Numbered from the stretch's first letter, positions 8,764-19,031 are shown. The stretch: 64,000 bases of DNA from Mycolicibacter sp. MU0102 (GCF_963378105.1 NZ_OY726398.1:4650001-4714000); one strand, 5' to 3'. A program made the numbers and translations. The notes: generated by a model not told the origin, from the sequence alone.

Positions 8764-8785
8764 CTACTACGCTCTGTCGTAGTAG
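8764..8785. promoter_or_regulatory. Perfect inverted repeat upstream of cydA
   Basis: CTACTACG (8764-8771) and CGTAGTAG (8778-8785) are perfect inverted copies separated by 6 bp and end 27 bp before the cydA start codon. The TACTAC/GTAGTA half-sites resemble those bound by BlaI/MecI-type repressors. A smaller dyad, GTTAT-CCGC-ATAAC, lies at 8724-8737. Which protein binds is inferred. Confidence 0.55.
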
Positions 8786-8812
8786 TTGCCCTGCAGCTCC
8801 GGGAGATCGCCC

Positions 8813-10282
8813 ATGGATGTTGTCGACGTATCGCGGTGGCAGTTCGGGATCACCACCGTCTATCACTTCATATTTGTGCCGTTGACCATCGGTTTGGCCC
8901 CGTTGGTCGCGGTCATGCAGACGGTGTGGGTGTTCACCGACAACGTGGCCTGGTATCGGCTGACGAAGTTCTTCGGCAAACTGTTCTTGATCAACTTCGC
9001 CCTGGGAGTTGCGACCGGGATCGTGCAGGAATTCCAGTTCGGAATGAACTGGAGCGAGTACTCGCGATTCGTCGGCGACGTGTTCGGCGCACCGTTGGCG
9101 ATGGAAGGTCTGGCGGCCTTCTTTTTCGAGTCCACCTTCATCGGGCTGTGGATCTTCGGCTGGAGCCGACTGCCGCGCGTCGTACACCTGGCGTGTATCT
9201 GGGTGGTCGCGATCGCCACTAACGTGTCGGCGTTCTTCATCATCGCCGCCAACTCGTTCATGCAGCATCCGGTCGGCGCTCACTTCAACCCGGAGACCAA
9301 GCGCGCCGAACTGGACAGCATCATGGCGCTGTTCACCAACAACACCGCCCAGGCCGCGCTGTCGCACGCGGTCGCCGGCTCATTCTTGACCGCCGGGACG
9401 TTCGTCGCCGCGGTAAGCGCCTGGTGGATGGTCCGGTCCCGTGCCGACGGCGCCCCGCAGAGCGCCGACAGTGACGCGGCAACCATGTACCGGCCGGCGA
9501 CCATCCTCGGGTGCTGGGTCGCGTTGGTCGCCGCGGCCGGCCTGTTCTTCACCGGTGACATCCAGGGCAAGCTGATGTTCGTCCAGCAACCAATGAAGAT
9601 GGCGTCAGCAGAATCGTTGTGCGACACCGCCACCGACCCCAGCTTCTCGGTTTTGACCGTCGGACGACAGAACAACTGCGACCACCTGACCCGGGTGATC
9701 GAAGTGCCCTATGTCCTGCCGTTCCTGGCCGAGGGCCGATTCAACGGCGTTCGGCTCGACGGGGTCCGGGACATCCAGCAGCACTACGAGCAGAAGTTCG
9801 GCCCGGGCGACTACCGGCCGAACCTGTTCGTCACGTACTGGTCGTTCCGCGCGATGATCGGGCTTCTGCTGTTGCCGGTGCTGTTCGCGACGGTCGCTCT
9901 GTGGCTGACGCGTCGCGGACAGATCCCCCAGCAACGCTGGTTCTCCTGGTTGGCGCTGCTGACCATCCCCACCCCGTTCCTGGCTAACAGTGCCGGCTGG
10001 GTCTTCACCGAAATGGGGCGTCAGCCTTGGGTTGTCGTCCCCAATCCGACCGGTGACCCGAATGTCCGGCTTACCGTCGCCCAAGGTGTGTCCGGGAACA
10101 GCGTGGGTGTGGTGGTCACCTCGCTGGTGATGTTCACCCTGGTTTATGCGGTGCTCGCGGTGATCTGGTTCTGGTTGATCAGACGCTACGTGGCCGAGGG
10201 ACCACTGGAACACGACGCCGAACCCGCGCCGCCGGCACCTCCCGCCGAGACCGATGTGGCGCCACTGTCATTCGCCTACTGA
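8813..10282 (+). CDS. cydA: Cytochrome bd-type quinol oxidase subunit I
   Basis: This 489-residue integral membrane subunit of the bd oxidase binds hemes b558, b595 and d, oxidises menaquinol and reduces O2 to water. H18 (TTVYHFIF) matches the heme b595 ligand, and the His in SFMQHPVG matches a heme b558 ligand. The quinol-site stretch KMASAE follows FTGDIQGKL, and GRQPW closes the Q-loop region. The length is typical of a short-Q-loop CydA. ATG 8813 was chosen because the family N-terminus starts MDVVDVSRWQFG and a GGGAG ribosome-binding site precedes it. It is first in cydABDC. Confidence 0.97.
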   Translation: MDVVDVSRWQFGITTVYHFIFVPLTIGLAPLVAVMQTVWVFTDNVAWYRLTKFFGKLFLINFALGVATGIVQEFQFGMNWSEYSRFVGDVFGAPLAMEGLAAFFFESTFIGLWIFGWSRLPRVVHLACIWVVAIATNVSAFFIIAANSFMQHPVGAHFNPETKRAELDSIMALFTNNTAQAALSHAVAGSFLTAGTFVAAVSAWWMVRSRADGAPQSADSDAATMYRPATILGCWVALVAAAGLFFTGDIQGKLMFVQQPMKMASAESLCDTATDPSFSVLTVGRQNNCDHLTRVIEVPYVLPFLAEGRFNGVRLDGVRDIQQHYEQKFGPGDYRPNLFVTYWSFRAMIGLLLLPVLFATVALWLTRRGQIPQQRWFSWLALLTIPTPFLANSAGWVFTEMGRQPWVVVPNPTGDPNVRLTVAQGVSGNSVGVVVTSLVMFTLVYAVLAVIWFWLIRRYVAEGPLEHDAEPAPPAPPAETDVAPLSFAY

Positions 10283-10302
10283 CGTAGAAGGGGGTCATCG
10301 CG

Positions 10303-11349
<1,047 letters not shown>

Positions 11350-11357
11350 GCGCCCGG

Positions 11358-13019
11358 GTGTCTCGGGCGCCGCTGGACCCGCGACTCTGGCAGGCATCGA
11401 CGGCGGTGCGCCGCTTCCTGCTGGCTATGGTGGGCTGCGGAGTGCTGATTTCGGCCTGCGCAATTGGGTCCGCAATCGTGTTGGCCGACATCGTGTCTGG
11501 AGTGATCACCGAACCGTCGACACGTAGCGTCGCGCACTGGTCACCGCTGCTGGCCGCACTTGTGCTGTTGTGGGCGGTGCGCACCCTGGCGCAATGGTTG
11601 CAGGCACGCCTCGGTCAGCGCGGAGCCAGCGCGGTGATCGCCGACCTGAGCGGACAGGTGCTGACCGCGGTCACCGCACGCTCCCCCCGCCGACTGGCCG
11701 CCGAACGAGACGCCGCCGTGGTCGTGGTCACCCGGGGATTGGACGGCCTGCGCCCCTACTTCACCGCCTACCTGCCTGCCCTGTTGCTGGCGGCGATCCT
11801 CACCCCGGTGAGCGTGCTGGTGGTCGCCCTTTACGACCGACGCGCCGCGGTGCTCGTCATGATCACGCTGCCGCTGATCCCGGTGTTCATGGTGTTGATC
11901 GGCCTGGCCACCGCGGATCGCTCGGCGGCGGCGTTGGCGGCCATGACGACTTTGCAGACACGGCTGCTGGATCTGATCGCCGGCATCCCGACCCTGCGCG
12001 CCCTCGGGCGGGCGGCCGGGCCAGAGCGGCGCATCGCCGAACTGTCCGACGCGCAGCGTCGGTCGACGATGGCCACCCTGCGTATCGCGTTCCTGTCAGC
12101 ACTGGTGCTCGAACTGCTGGCCACGCTGAGCGTGGCGGTGGTGGCCGTCAGCATCGGCCTGCGACTGGTGTTCGGCGAGATGAGCCTGACCGCCGGCCTC
12201 ACGGTGTTGCTGCTGGTTCCCGACGTGTATTGGCCCCTGCGGCGGATAGGGGTGGAGTTTCACGCCGCCGAGGATGGGCGCGCCGCCGTCGAGCGAGCCT
12301 TTGCGCTGATCGACGAATCGCCGCGCCGAGCGCCAGGTAGCAGCACGGTAACTGCACGCGGCGCGCAGATTCTTCTCGATTCACTCGGCGTGGCCGGCCG
12401 AGACGGCGATGCGCCGACTGGCCTGACCGCGCTGATCGAACCCGGCCAAGTCACCGTGCTGACCGGAGCCAACGGGGCCGGCAAGAGCACCGCGCTGGCG
12501 GCGATCGCCGGCCTCACCGAACCCAGCACTGGGCGCATCACGGTAGCCGGCGTCGACATCGCCGACCTGGACCTGCCGGCGTGGTGGGCCCAACTGTCCT
12601 GGCTGCCGCAGCGTCCGGCGCTGATCCCGGGCACGGTGGCGCACAACCTGGCGTTGTTCGGCGATCTTGCCGACGCCGACGAAGCTTGCGCTGCAGCGGG
12701 ATTCGACGACGTGATCGCCGAGCTGCCCGACGGTCTGCACACCATGCTGGGCCGCGGCGGCGTCGGTTTGTCATTGGGGCAGCGGCAGCGGCTGGGGTTG
12801 GCGCGAGCGCTGGGGTCGAATGCCCCGGTGCTGTTGCTCGACGAGCCGACGGCCCACCTAGACGCCGCCACCGAACAACGCGTCCTGGCCGCACTGGTGC
12901 GACGCGCTCGCGGCGGCGCAACGGTAGTGGTGGTGGGCCACCGTGCTCCGGTGCTGGCGATCGGCGATCGGGTTGTGATCGTGCACAGCGAGGGGGTCGT
13001 GGACCATGCGCCGGCCTGA
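11358..13019 (+). CDS. cydD: Cysteine/glutathione ABC exporter permease-ATPase subunit CydD
   Basis: This 553-residue half-transporter has an N-terminal six-TM domain and a C-terminal ATPase: Walker A TGANGAGKST, signature LSLGQRQR and Walker B VLLLDEPT. With CydC it forms the heterodimeric exporter of reduced thiols needed for bd oxidase maturation. I used GTG 11358, 8 bp after the cydB stop. No strong ribosome-binding site is visible, so coupling to cydB is likely, and the open frame continues upstream within cydB. The last 14 bases overlap cydC. Confidence 0.92.
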   Translation: MSRAPLDPRLWQASTAVRRFLLAMVGCGVLISACAIGSAIVLADIVSGVITEPSTRSVAHWSPLLAALVLLWAVRTLAQWLQARLGQRGASAVIADLSGQVLTAVTARSPRRLAAERDAAVVVVTRGLDGLRPYFTAYLPALLLAAILTPVSVLVVALYDRRAAVLVMITLPLIPVFMVLIGLATADRSAAALAAMTTLQTRLLDLIAGIPTLRALGRAAGPERRIAELSDAQRRSTMATLRIAFLSALVLELLATLSVAVVAVSIGLRLVFGEMSLTAGLTVLLLVPDVYWPLRRIGVEFHAAEDGRAAVERAFALIDESPRRAPGSSTVTARGAQILLDSLGVAGRDGDAPTGLTALIEPGQVTVLTGANGAGKSTALAAIAGLTEPSTGRITVAGVDIADLDLPAWWAQLSWLPQRPALIPGTVAHNLALFGDLADADEACAAAGFDDVIAELPDGLHTMLGRGGVGLSLGQRQRLGLARALGSNAPVLLLDEPTAHLDAATEQRVLAALVRRARGGATVVVVGHRAPVLAIGDRVVIVHSEGVVDHAPA

Positions 13020-14712
13020 TCCGTTGTGGGAAGCCCTCGGGCTACTGCGGCCGCGCCTGCCCCGGCTGCTGTTGGCCGGCCTGCTCGGGACGTTGTCGCT
13101 GTGCAGCGCGCTCGCGTTGGCCGCGATCTCGGCCTGGCTGATCACTCGGGCCTGGCAGATGCCACCGGTGCTGGACCTGTCGATCGCAGTGGTGGCGGTG
13201 CGGACGTTTGCGATCTCGCGCGGCGTACTGCATTACTGCGAGCGGCTGGTGAGCCACGACGCAGCACTGCGGGCCGCAGGCAGCGCCCGCGGCGGGCTCT
13301 ATCGGCGACTGGCCCGCGGGCCGGTGGCGACCGCGGTGCGCTTGCCGAGCGGCGAGTTGGTGGCGCGGGTGGGCGCCGATGTCGATGAACTGGCAGACGT
13401 CCTGGTACGCGCCCTACTGCCGATCGCGGTGGCGGCGGTGCTCGGTGTGGTCGCCACCGCGGCGATCGCGGCGATCTCGCCGGTGGCAGCGGTGGTCCTG
13501 GCCGTCTGCCTGCTGGTCGCCGGTGCGGTGGCGCCGTGGCTAGCCGCGGGGGCCGCCACGGCCCAGGAACACACGGCCCGCGACCACCTCGCCGAGCGTG
13601 ACGTCGCGGCGATGGAGGCGCTCGACCACGCACCCGAGCTGCGAATCGCCGGGCTGCTGCCCGCCGTCATCGGTGAGTCCCAAGACCGGCAGCGGGCATG
13701 GGCCGCAGCCCTGGACGGGGCCGCTAAACCGGCCGCGATCGCCGCTGCTCTGCCCACCGCCGCGATCGGGGTCAGCGTGCTGGGCGCTGTAGTGGCCGGG
13801 ATCGGGCTCGCCGATGCCGTGGCGCCCACCACCCTGGCAGTGCTCATGTTGTTGCCGCTGTCCGCGTTTGAGGCGACGACCGCCCTGCCCGGGGCCGCCG
13901 TCGCGCTGACCCGGGCACGGATCGCGGCACGGCGGCTGCTCGACCTGGCACCGGCAGAGCCCGTGGCTGCGGGCACGCCGGAGCTCGCACCTGCGGATTC
14001 GACGCGTACACCGTCACTGCACGCCGACCTGCGTTCCGGATACCGAGAAGATCAGCGCCTCCAGGTACGGCTTGATCTGGCTCCCGGAGACCGGCTGGCG
14101 ATCACCGGCCCCAGTGGGTCCGGCAAGACCACGCTGCTGATGACCCTGGCCGGTCTGCTGGCACCGCTGACCGGCCGCGTCTTCCTAGACGGGACCGCAC
14201 TGCAGGAGCTTTCCGAAACCGACCTGCGATTGGCGATCAGCTTTTTTGCCGAGGACGCGCATATCTTCGCGACCACCGTCCGGGACAACCTGCTGGTCGC
14301 TCGCGGCGATTGCCACGACGACGAACTGGCCTCCACCGTGGGCCGGGTGGGTCTCGGGCCCTGGCTGGCCGGCCTGCCCGACGGTCTGGCAACCGTGCTG
14401 GCCGGCGGCGCCGAGGCCCTGTCGGCGGGTCAGCGGCGACGCCTGTTACTGGCCCGGGCCCTGCTGTCGCCGGCCCGGATCGTGCTGCTCGACGAGCCCA
14501 CCGAGCATCTGCACGCCGCCGACGCGGACGACCTCCTGCGCGACCTCTTGGCTGTGCCCGGGCTGTTCGGAGCCGACCGGACCGTGGTGGTGGCGACCCA
14601 CCACCTGCCGGACGACGGCGCCGCGCCCGGCTTCGCCGCGCTTGCGATCCCCGCTGACCCCACGGCGCGGACCCGCAGCGCCCGGCTTCGCCGCGCTTGC
14701 GATCCCCGCTGA
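13006..14712 (+). CDS. cydC: ABC exporter permease-ATPase subunit CydC, C-terminus altered by a tandem repeat
   Basis: This 568-residue ABC half-transporter has a TM domain and an ATPase with Walker A TGPSGSGKTT, signature LSAGQRRR and Walker B IVLLDEPTEH. It starts inside the end of cydD. The final 30 or so residues lie in a 55-bp tandem repeat. Because 55 is not a multiple of 3, the second copy is read in another frame, giving an Arg-rich tail (SARLRRACDPR). With a single copy the frame would instead end ...FAALAIPARVL. The core ATPase is intact, so the protein is probably functional with a variable tail. Confidence 0.92.
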   Translation: MRRPDPLWEALGLLRPRLPRLLLAGLLGTLSLCSALALAAISAWLITRAWQMPPVLDLSIAVVAVRTFAISRGVLHYCERLVSHDAALRAAGSARGGLYRRLARGPVATAVRLPSGELVARVGADVDELADVLVRALLPIAVAAVLGVVATAAIAAISPVAAVVLAVCLLVAGAVAPWLAAGAATAQEHTARDHLAERDVAAMEALDHAPELRIAGLLPAVIGESQDRQRAWAAALDGAAKPAAIAAALPTAAIGVSVLGAVVAGIGLADAVAPTTLAVLMLLPLSAFEATTALPGAAVALTRARIAARRLLDLAPAEPVAAGTPELAPADSTRTPSLHADLRSGYREDQRLQVRLDLAPGDRLAITGPSGSGKTTLLMTLAGLLAPLTGRVFLDGTALQELSETDLRLAISFFAEDAHIFATTVRDNLLVARGDCHDDELASTVGRVGLGPWLAGLPDGLATVLAGGAEALSAGQRRRLLLARALLSPARIVLLDEPTEHLHAADADDLLRDLLAVPGLFGADRTVVVATHHLPDDGAAPGFAALAIPADPTARTRSARLRRACDPR

Positions 14713-14765
14713 CCCCACGGCGCGGACCCGCAGCGCCCGGCTTCGCCGCGCTTGCGATCCCCGCT
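14623..14765 (+). repeat. 55-bp tandem repeat, 2.6 copies, across the cydC 3' end
   Basis: The unit begins GCGCCCGGCTTCGCCGCGCT and recurs at 14623, 14678 and 14733. The first two copies are full and the third stops after 33 bp, at 14765. The copies look identical by eye. The repeat covers the cydC stop codon and the start of the cydC-dehydratase gap, so copy-number change alters the CydC tail and the intergenic spacing. Its size is in the range of mycobacterial variable-number tandem repeats. Confidence 0.95.
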
Positions 14766-14820
14766 AGGGTGCTTTAGTCGGCCTTCCGCAAACCCGCCGA
14801 TAGAACGGTTGAGTCAACTC

Positions 14821-15849
14821 ATGACCACAGCAGAGACGTCGGCGCTGGAATCGCGGGTCGGCCACTACTACCAGATGGACGGCACCTACGTGGTGGGCCG
14901 GGAAAAGGTTCGCGAGTACGCGCGCGCCGTGCAGGACTACCACCCCGCACACTGGGACGTCGCCGCTGCCGCGGAAATGGGCTACTCGGGTCTGGTGGCG
15001 CCGTTGACGTTCACCTCGACCCCGGGCATGTCGTGCAACCGGCGCATGTTCGAATCCGTCGTCGTCGGCTACGACACCTACATGCAGACCGAAGAGGTCT
15101 TCGAGCAGCACCGCCCGATCGTCGACGGCGACGAACTGACCATCGACGTCGAGCTGACCTCGGTGCGCCGGATCGCCGGCCGCGACCTGATCACCGTCAC
15201 CAACACCTTCACCGACACGGCTGGGGAAGTGGTGCACACCCTGCACACCACCGTCGTCGGTGTCACCGCCGAGGACATCGGCCCGGAGGTCAAGACAGCG
15301 GTACAGCGCGCGATGATGCACGACGTCAACATCCTCGACGTCGGCGAATCGGCCGCCCGCTACGAAAAAACAGTGCGGCCCGCCGGCGAAATCCGGATCT
15401 CCGAGGGTGGCCTGACCCGCGTCCCGGCGACGCCGTCCTTCGACGACGTGAAGGTCGGCGACGCGCTACCGGTGCATCACACCCGGCTTTCCCGGGGTGA
15501 CCTGGTGAACTATGCCGGCGTGGCCGGCGACGCCAACCCCATCCACTGGGATGAGGACATCGCCAAGCTGGCCGGCCTCCCCGACGTGATTGCGCACGGC
15601 ATGCTCACTATGGGTCTGGGCGCGGGCTTCGCCTCCTCCTGGACCGGCGACCCGGGCGCAGTCACCCGCTACGCCGTACGACTGTCCGCACCGGCGATCG
15701 TGTCCGCCAAGGAAGGCTCTGACATCGAATTCAGCGGCCGGATCAAGTCGCTGGACCCGGAGACCCGCAGCGGTATCATTCTCGTCGCAGCGAAGTCCGA
15801 GAACCGGAAGATTTTCGGCCTCGCGACCATGAACGTCCGCTTCCGCTGA
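14821..15849 (+). CDS. Fused HadA/HadB-type (3R)-hydroxyacyl dehydratase (double hotdog)
   Basis: This 342-residue protein has two hotdog domains. The N-terminal half (about 15-165) resembles the HadA/UPF0336 subunit, with YHPAHWDVAAAAEMGYSGLVAPLTF. The C-terminal half (about 205-340) is MaoC-like, with the hydratase motif YAGVAGDANPIHWDEDIA carrying the catalytic Asp and His. It should dehydrate (3R)-hydroxyacyl thioesters in fatty-acid elongation or degradation. ATG 14821 fits the family start; the open frame extends upstream into the cydC repeat without similarity. It is a single gene after cydC. The exact carrier (ACP or CoA) is not clear. Confidence 0.85.
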   Translation: MTTAETSALESRVGHYYQMDGTYVVGREKVREYARAVQDYHPAHWDVAAAAEMGYSGLVAPLTFTSTPGMSCNRRMFESVVVGYDTYMQTEEVFEQHRPIVDGDELTIDVELTSVRRIAGRDLITVTNTFTDTAGEVVHTLHTTVVGVTAEDIGPEVKTAVQRAMMHDVNILDVGESAARYEKTVRPAGEIRISEGGLTRVPATPSFDDVKVGDALPVHHTRLSRGDLVNYAGVAGDANPIHWDEDIAKLAGLPDVIAHGMLTMGLGAGFASSWTGDPGAVTRYAVRLSAPAIVSAKEGSDIEFSGRIKSLDPETRSGIILVAAKSENRKIFGLATMNVRFR

Positions 15850-16324
15850 CTTCAGGCCCTGCGCGGACACCCGCAAGCCTGACAGGCCGCCTGCAGCACA
15901 GCGACAGGGAAAACCCAGTTCGCTGACAGCCACTTTCCAGTAAACACTGCGTACTATCAGTCCGACTGAGATGACGCTTGTGAAGAAAATTCCGCCCGAA
16001 CGAAGAGGCGTAGACCGGTTTCGATAAACCGGCTGATGACGCAGCCGGAGAACCCGAACCGGCTGCGATTTCTCTTCTTTGGAATTAACGGCATTAGAGC
16101 CGTCAAAAAGCTTGATGTAAGCGGGAAATCGCTGCAGCTAGCTTGATGACAGCTGCCTCACAACAGTTTTCAAAGATGTACTGGTACCACTATCAACTGA
16201 AGAAGTCGCACGCTTTTTACATCGCAGGAACCTTGAATAGACAACGGCCGTCTAGGGTTTGGGTTTCGACGGCGAGTTTCGAGCGTCGGCAGTCAGAAAC
16301 GCGTGACGTAAGGAGTCACCCGAG
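15850..16324. other. 475-bp intergenic leader upstream of the PPE genes
   Basis: No coding signal was seen on either strand. The stretch is AT-richer than its surroundings and contains several hairpins: CCGGTTT-CGAT-AAACCGG (16015-16032), a 9-bp stem at 16040-16067, ACGGC-GCCGT (16088-16103) and GCAGCT-AGCTGC (16134-16156). It ends with AAGGAG, the ribosome-binding site of the PPE gene. The promoter and any 5' leader of the PPE-PPE-sbtA group should lie here. Confidence 0.7.
16002..16077 (+). ncRNA. Candidate structured RNA (three-way junction)
   Basis: GAAGAG (16002-16007) can pair with CTCTTC (16072-16077), enclosing two perfect hairpins: 16015-16032 (7-bp stem, CGAT loop) and 16040-16067 (9-bp stem, 10-nt loop). 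The hairpins are joined by CTGATGA, and a pyrimidine-rich stretch follows. It could be a leader regulatory element, a small RNA, or a terminator-like hairpin. No known class was recognised. Confidence 0.35.
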
Positions 16325-17590
16325 ATGGATTTTGCTGCATTGCCCCCGGAGGTCAACTCCGGCCGGATGTACGCGGGTGCGGGCTCCGGCCCCCTGCTGG
16401 CGGCCGCTTCGGCGTGGGACGCGCTCGCCGCGGAATTGGGTTCTGCGGCTTCGTCCTACGAGTCCGTGGTGTCCAGCCTCACCGGGGAATGGTCCGGCCC
16501 GTCGTCCACTTCGATGGCCGCCGCAGCCGAGCCGTACGTGACGTGGATGAGCGCGACCGCCGCACAGGCCGAACTCTCGGCCAACCAGGCCCGCGCCGCA
16601 GCAGCGGCCTATGAGGCGGCCTTCGCCGCCACCGTGCCACCGCCGGTGGTCGCGGCAAACCGGACGCAGCTTGCAACCCTGATCGCAACGAACTTCCTCG
16701 GACAGAACACGCCGGCGATCGCCGCCACCGAAATCCACTACGCGGAGATGTGGGCCCAAGACGCCGGGGCGATGTACGGCTACGCCGGATCGGCCGCCGC
16801 AGCAACGCAGCTCGCCCCGTTCAACCAGCCCCCGGAGACCACCAATCCCACCGGCACGGCCAATCAGATGGCGGCATCGGCAGAGGCGACCGGAAACTCG
16901 GCGGCCTCCAACATCTCGCAGCAGATTTCCCAGCTGCTCAATGCGATGCCCCAGGCGCTGCAGTCGTTGGCCTCCAACCCCGTGGGGACCGCGGCGGCGA
17001 CATCATCGGATTTCTTAACCAACTGGAACTTGATCTTCTCCACACTGACCGGGCCCACGACCCCGCTCGGCTGGTCGACAATCCCCGGTGGTTATTGGCT
17101 GGCGTTCGGACAGATGTACTCCTGGATCATGAACGGGATGGCTGCGCAGTCCTTCTTCGCCGGCCCGAAAGCCATTACCGGAGCGCTGCTGCCGCTGGCA
17201 CCTCTCGCACAAACGGCACTACCGGCGGCAAGCCTGAGCAGTGCCACCAGCGTTCTGGGCAACGCAGCCTCCGTCGGCAAGCTCTCGGTGCCGGCATCAT
17301 GGGCGGTTGCGGCTCCCGCGACCAAGCTGGTCAGCATGGCTTCGTCACTGCCGGCAACTCTGGAGGCCGCCCCGATGGCGGCGGTCGCCGGTCAGGACGC
17401 CATGTTCGGTGAGATGGCACTGTCCAGCCTGTTGGGCCGTGGCATAGGCGGCACCGCAACCCAATCCGTCGGTGCGGCGACCCGGTCGCTGCGCAACAGC
17501 GGCGGGTCCGATGCCTTCGGCCCCATTCCGCCCGGTGAAGCCGATCCCGCGGCCGCCACCATCATCGTCATTCCGGCATTGGATGAGTGA
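16325..17590 (+). CDS. PPE family protein, PPE-SVP subfamily
   Basis: This 421-residue protein starts MDFAALPPEVNSGRMYAG and has the about 180-residue PPE helical domain, including a WSGPS turn and the YEAAFAATVPPPVVAANR stretch. The C-terminal region carries the SVP motif VGKLSVPASW near residue 318. PPE proteins are exported by ESX/type VII systems and associate with the outer membrane; some act as selective solute channels. The start has AAGGAG upstream. No PE gene precedes it, which is common for SVP members. A second PPE gene follows after 68 bp, then a bicarbonate permease. Confidence 0.95.
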   Translation: MDFAALPPEVNSGRMYAGAGSGPLLAAASAWDALAAELGSAASSYESVVSSLTGEWSGPSSTSMAAAAEPYVTWMSATAAQAELSANQARAAAAAYEAAFAATVPPPVVAANRTQLATLIATNFLGQNTPAIAATEIHYAEMWAQDAGAMYGYAGSAAAATQLAPFNQPPETTNPTGTANQMAASAEATGNSAASNISQQISQLLNAMPQALQSLASNPVGTAAATSSDFLTNWNLIFSTLTGPTTPLGWSTIPGGYWLAFGQMYSWIMNGMAAQSFFAGPKAITGALLPLAPLAQTALPAASLSSATSVLGNAASVGKLSVPASWAVAAPATKLVSMASSLPATLEAAPMAAVAGQDAMFGEMALSSLLGRGIGGTATQSVGAATRSLRNSGGSDAFGPIPPGEADPAAATIIVIPALDE

Positions 17591-17658
17591 CACCGCGATG
17601 ACGAAACGTGGCCTCTCCCAGCTGACTCAGTCGCACTCGACCAGATAAGGGTGTCGAA

Positions 17659-18981
17659 ATGTATTTCTCCTTGCTCCCGCCGGAAATCATCTCGGCCAAC
17701 ATGTACGCCGGCCCCGGTTCCGGGTCCCTCATTGCCGCCGCCACGGCGTGGGGGCGTCTCGCCAGCGAATTGAGCACCGCCGCATCCGAATACAACGCGG
17801 CGCTCGTCTCGCTCACCGGGGAATCGTGGACCGGTCCGTCGGCAACGGCGATGACGACCGCCGCCGAGCCTTACATCGCCTGGATGACGACCACCGCGGC
17901 CACCGCGGCACAGGCCGCCACCCAGGCGCAGGCCGCGGCCACCGCCTACGAAGCGGCGCACGCAGCGACGGTTCCGCCGGAAGTCGTTACAGCCAACCGC
18001 ACCCAGAACCAGATGCTGTACGCGACGAACTTCCTCGGCCAGAATCTCGCGGCCATCGCGGCCAACGAAGCCCAGTACCTGGAGATGTGGGCGCAGGACG
18101 CCGCCGCCATGCAGACCTACGCCGCATCGGCTGCCGCGGCCACCAAGATCACCGCGTTCACCGAGCCTCCGCAGACCACCACCGGGACCGCCGAAGCCAC
18201 GTCGGCGGCCAACGCGGGGTCGGCGGCAGCCACCTCGGGCAGCAACTCGATCATGGATTTCCTGGGCAACCTGGCGACCCAGTACAACACCTTCGTCAAC
18301 AACCTGCTCACCCAGCTGACCGGCAATCCGAGTGCTCCGGCCAACTTCGCGTCGCTGTTCGCCGCCTTCAAGGGTCCGGCGGGGCTGACCACGCCGTTCA
18401 ACGACATTTCGTTGCTGACCAACTTCCCCATCCAGAACGCTCTGAAGTTCGGAACTCCGGTGGGCCGGGTTTTCGAAGGCCTGCCGCTCAGCGGCCTCGG
18501 CGCCGGACTTCGGGTGGGCGGCATGGCCGGCCTGACCTCGTCGGTGTCGGCCACCATGTCCGAAGCGAACCTGGTGGGCAACCTGTCCGTCCCGCCGAGC
18601 TGGGCCTCTGCCAGCCCAGCGATCCGGCTGGCGGCCACCGGCGCCCCCGCCGCGGCCCTGGCTGCCGCCCCCGCCTCGGGGATGGCCGGCGGCATGCTCA
18701 ACCAGGCGGCGCTGGGCAGCATGGCCGGCGGAGCCCTGGGAAGCGCCCGCCCTCGCACGGTAGGTGGCAGCGGACGCATCCGGATCCAGGGCGGTAAGGC
18801 GAAGACTCCGGTCAAGCTCGACGCGGTGATCGCCAAGCTGCAGAGCCAGCCCGAGGCGGTCCAACACTGGAACGTCGACCAGGCCGGGCTCGACGACCTG
18901 CTCGAGGAACTGTCCCGGAAGCCCGGCGTTCACGCCGTGCACCTCAAGGGCGCCAAGAAAGCCGCAACCCCCCTCAGCTGA
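17659..18981 (+). CDS. PPE family protein, PPE-SVP subfamily
   Basis: This 440-residue paralogue of the preceding gene has a PPE domain (MYFSLLPPEIISANMYAG, SWTGPSATAM) and an SVP motif (VGNLSVPPSW, near 312). It has a distinct C-terminal extension of about 60 residues (VKLDAVIAKLQ...EELSRKPGVHAVHL) that looks like a small folded alpha/beta tail and is not usual for SVP proteins. An AAGGGTG ribosome-binding site precedes the ATG. Its gene is 50 bp upstream of the SbtA-type permease. Export through an ESX system is inferred from the family. Confidence 0.95.
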   Translation: MYFSLLPPEIISANMYAGPGSGSLIAAATAWGRLASELSTAASEYNAALVSLTGESWTGPSATAMTTAAEPYIAWMTTTAATAAQAATQAQAAATAYEAAHAATVPPEVVTANRTQNQMLYATNFLGQNLAAIAANEAQYLEMWAQDAAAMQTYAASAAAATKITAFTEPPQTTTGTAEATSAANAGSAAATSGSNSIMDFLGNLATQYNTFVNNLLTQLTGNPSAPANFASLFAAFKGPAGLTTPFNDISLLTNFPIQNALKFGTPVGRVFEGLPLSGLGAGLRVGGMAGLTSSVSATMSEANLVGNLSVPPSWASASPAIRLAATGAPAAALAAAPASGMAGGMLNQAALGSMAGGALGSARPRTVGGSGRIRIQGGKAKTPVKLDAVIAKLQSQPEAVQHWNVDQAGLDDLLEELSRKPGVHAVHLKGAKKAATPLS

Positions 18982-19031
18982 CGCCCACCGGCGGCGCCAA
19001 AACCTTCCCCCCTTCCCCGAAAGAGAGAGTC

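Noticed and set aside
16002..16080. Possible hammerhead ribozyme, because CTGATGA lies between two stems
   Set aside because: After the second stem the sequence is ATTT rather than GAAA, and the expected cleavage-site arrangement is missing.
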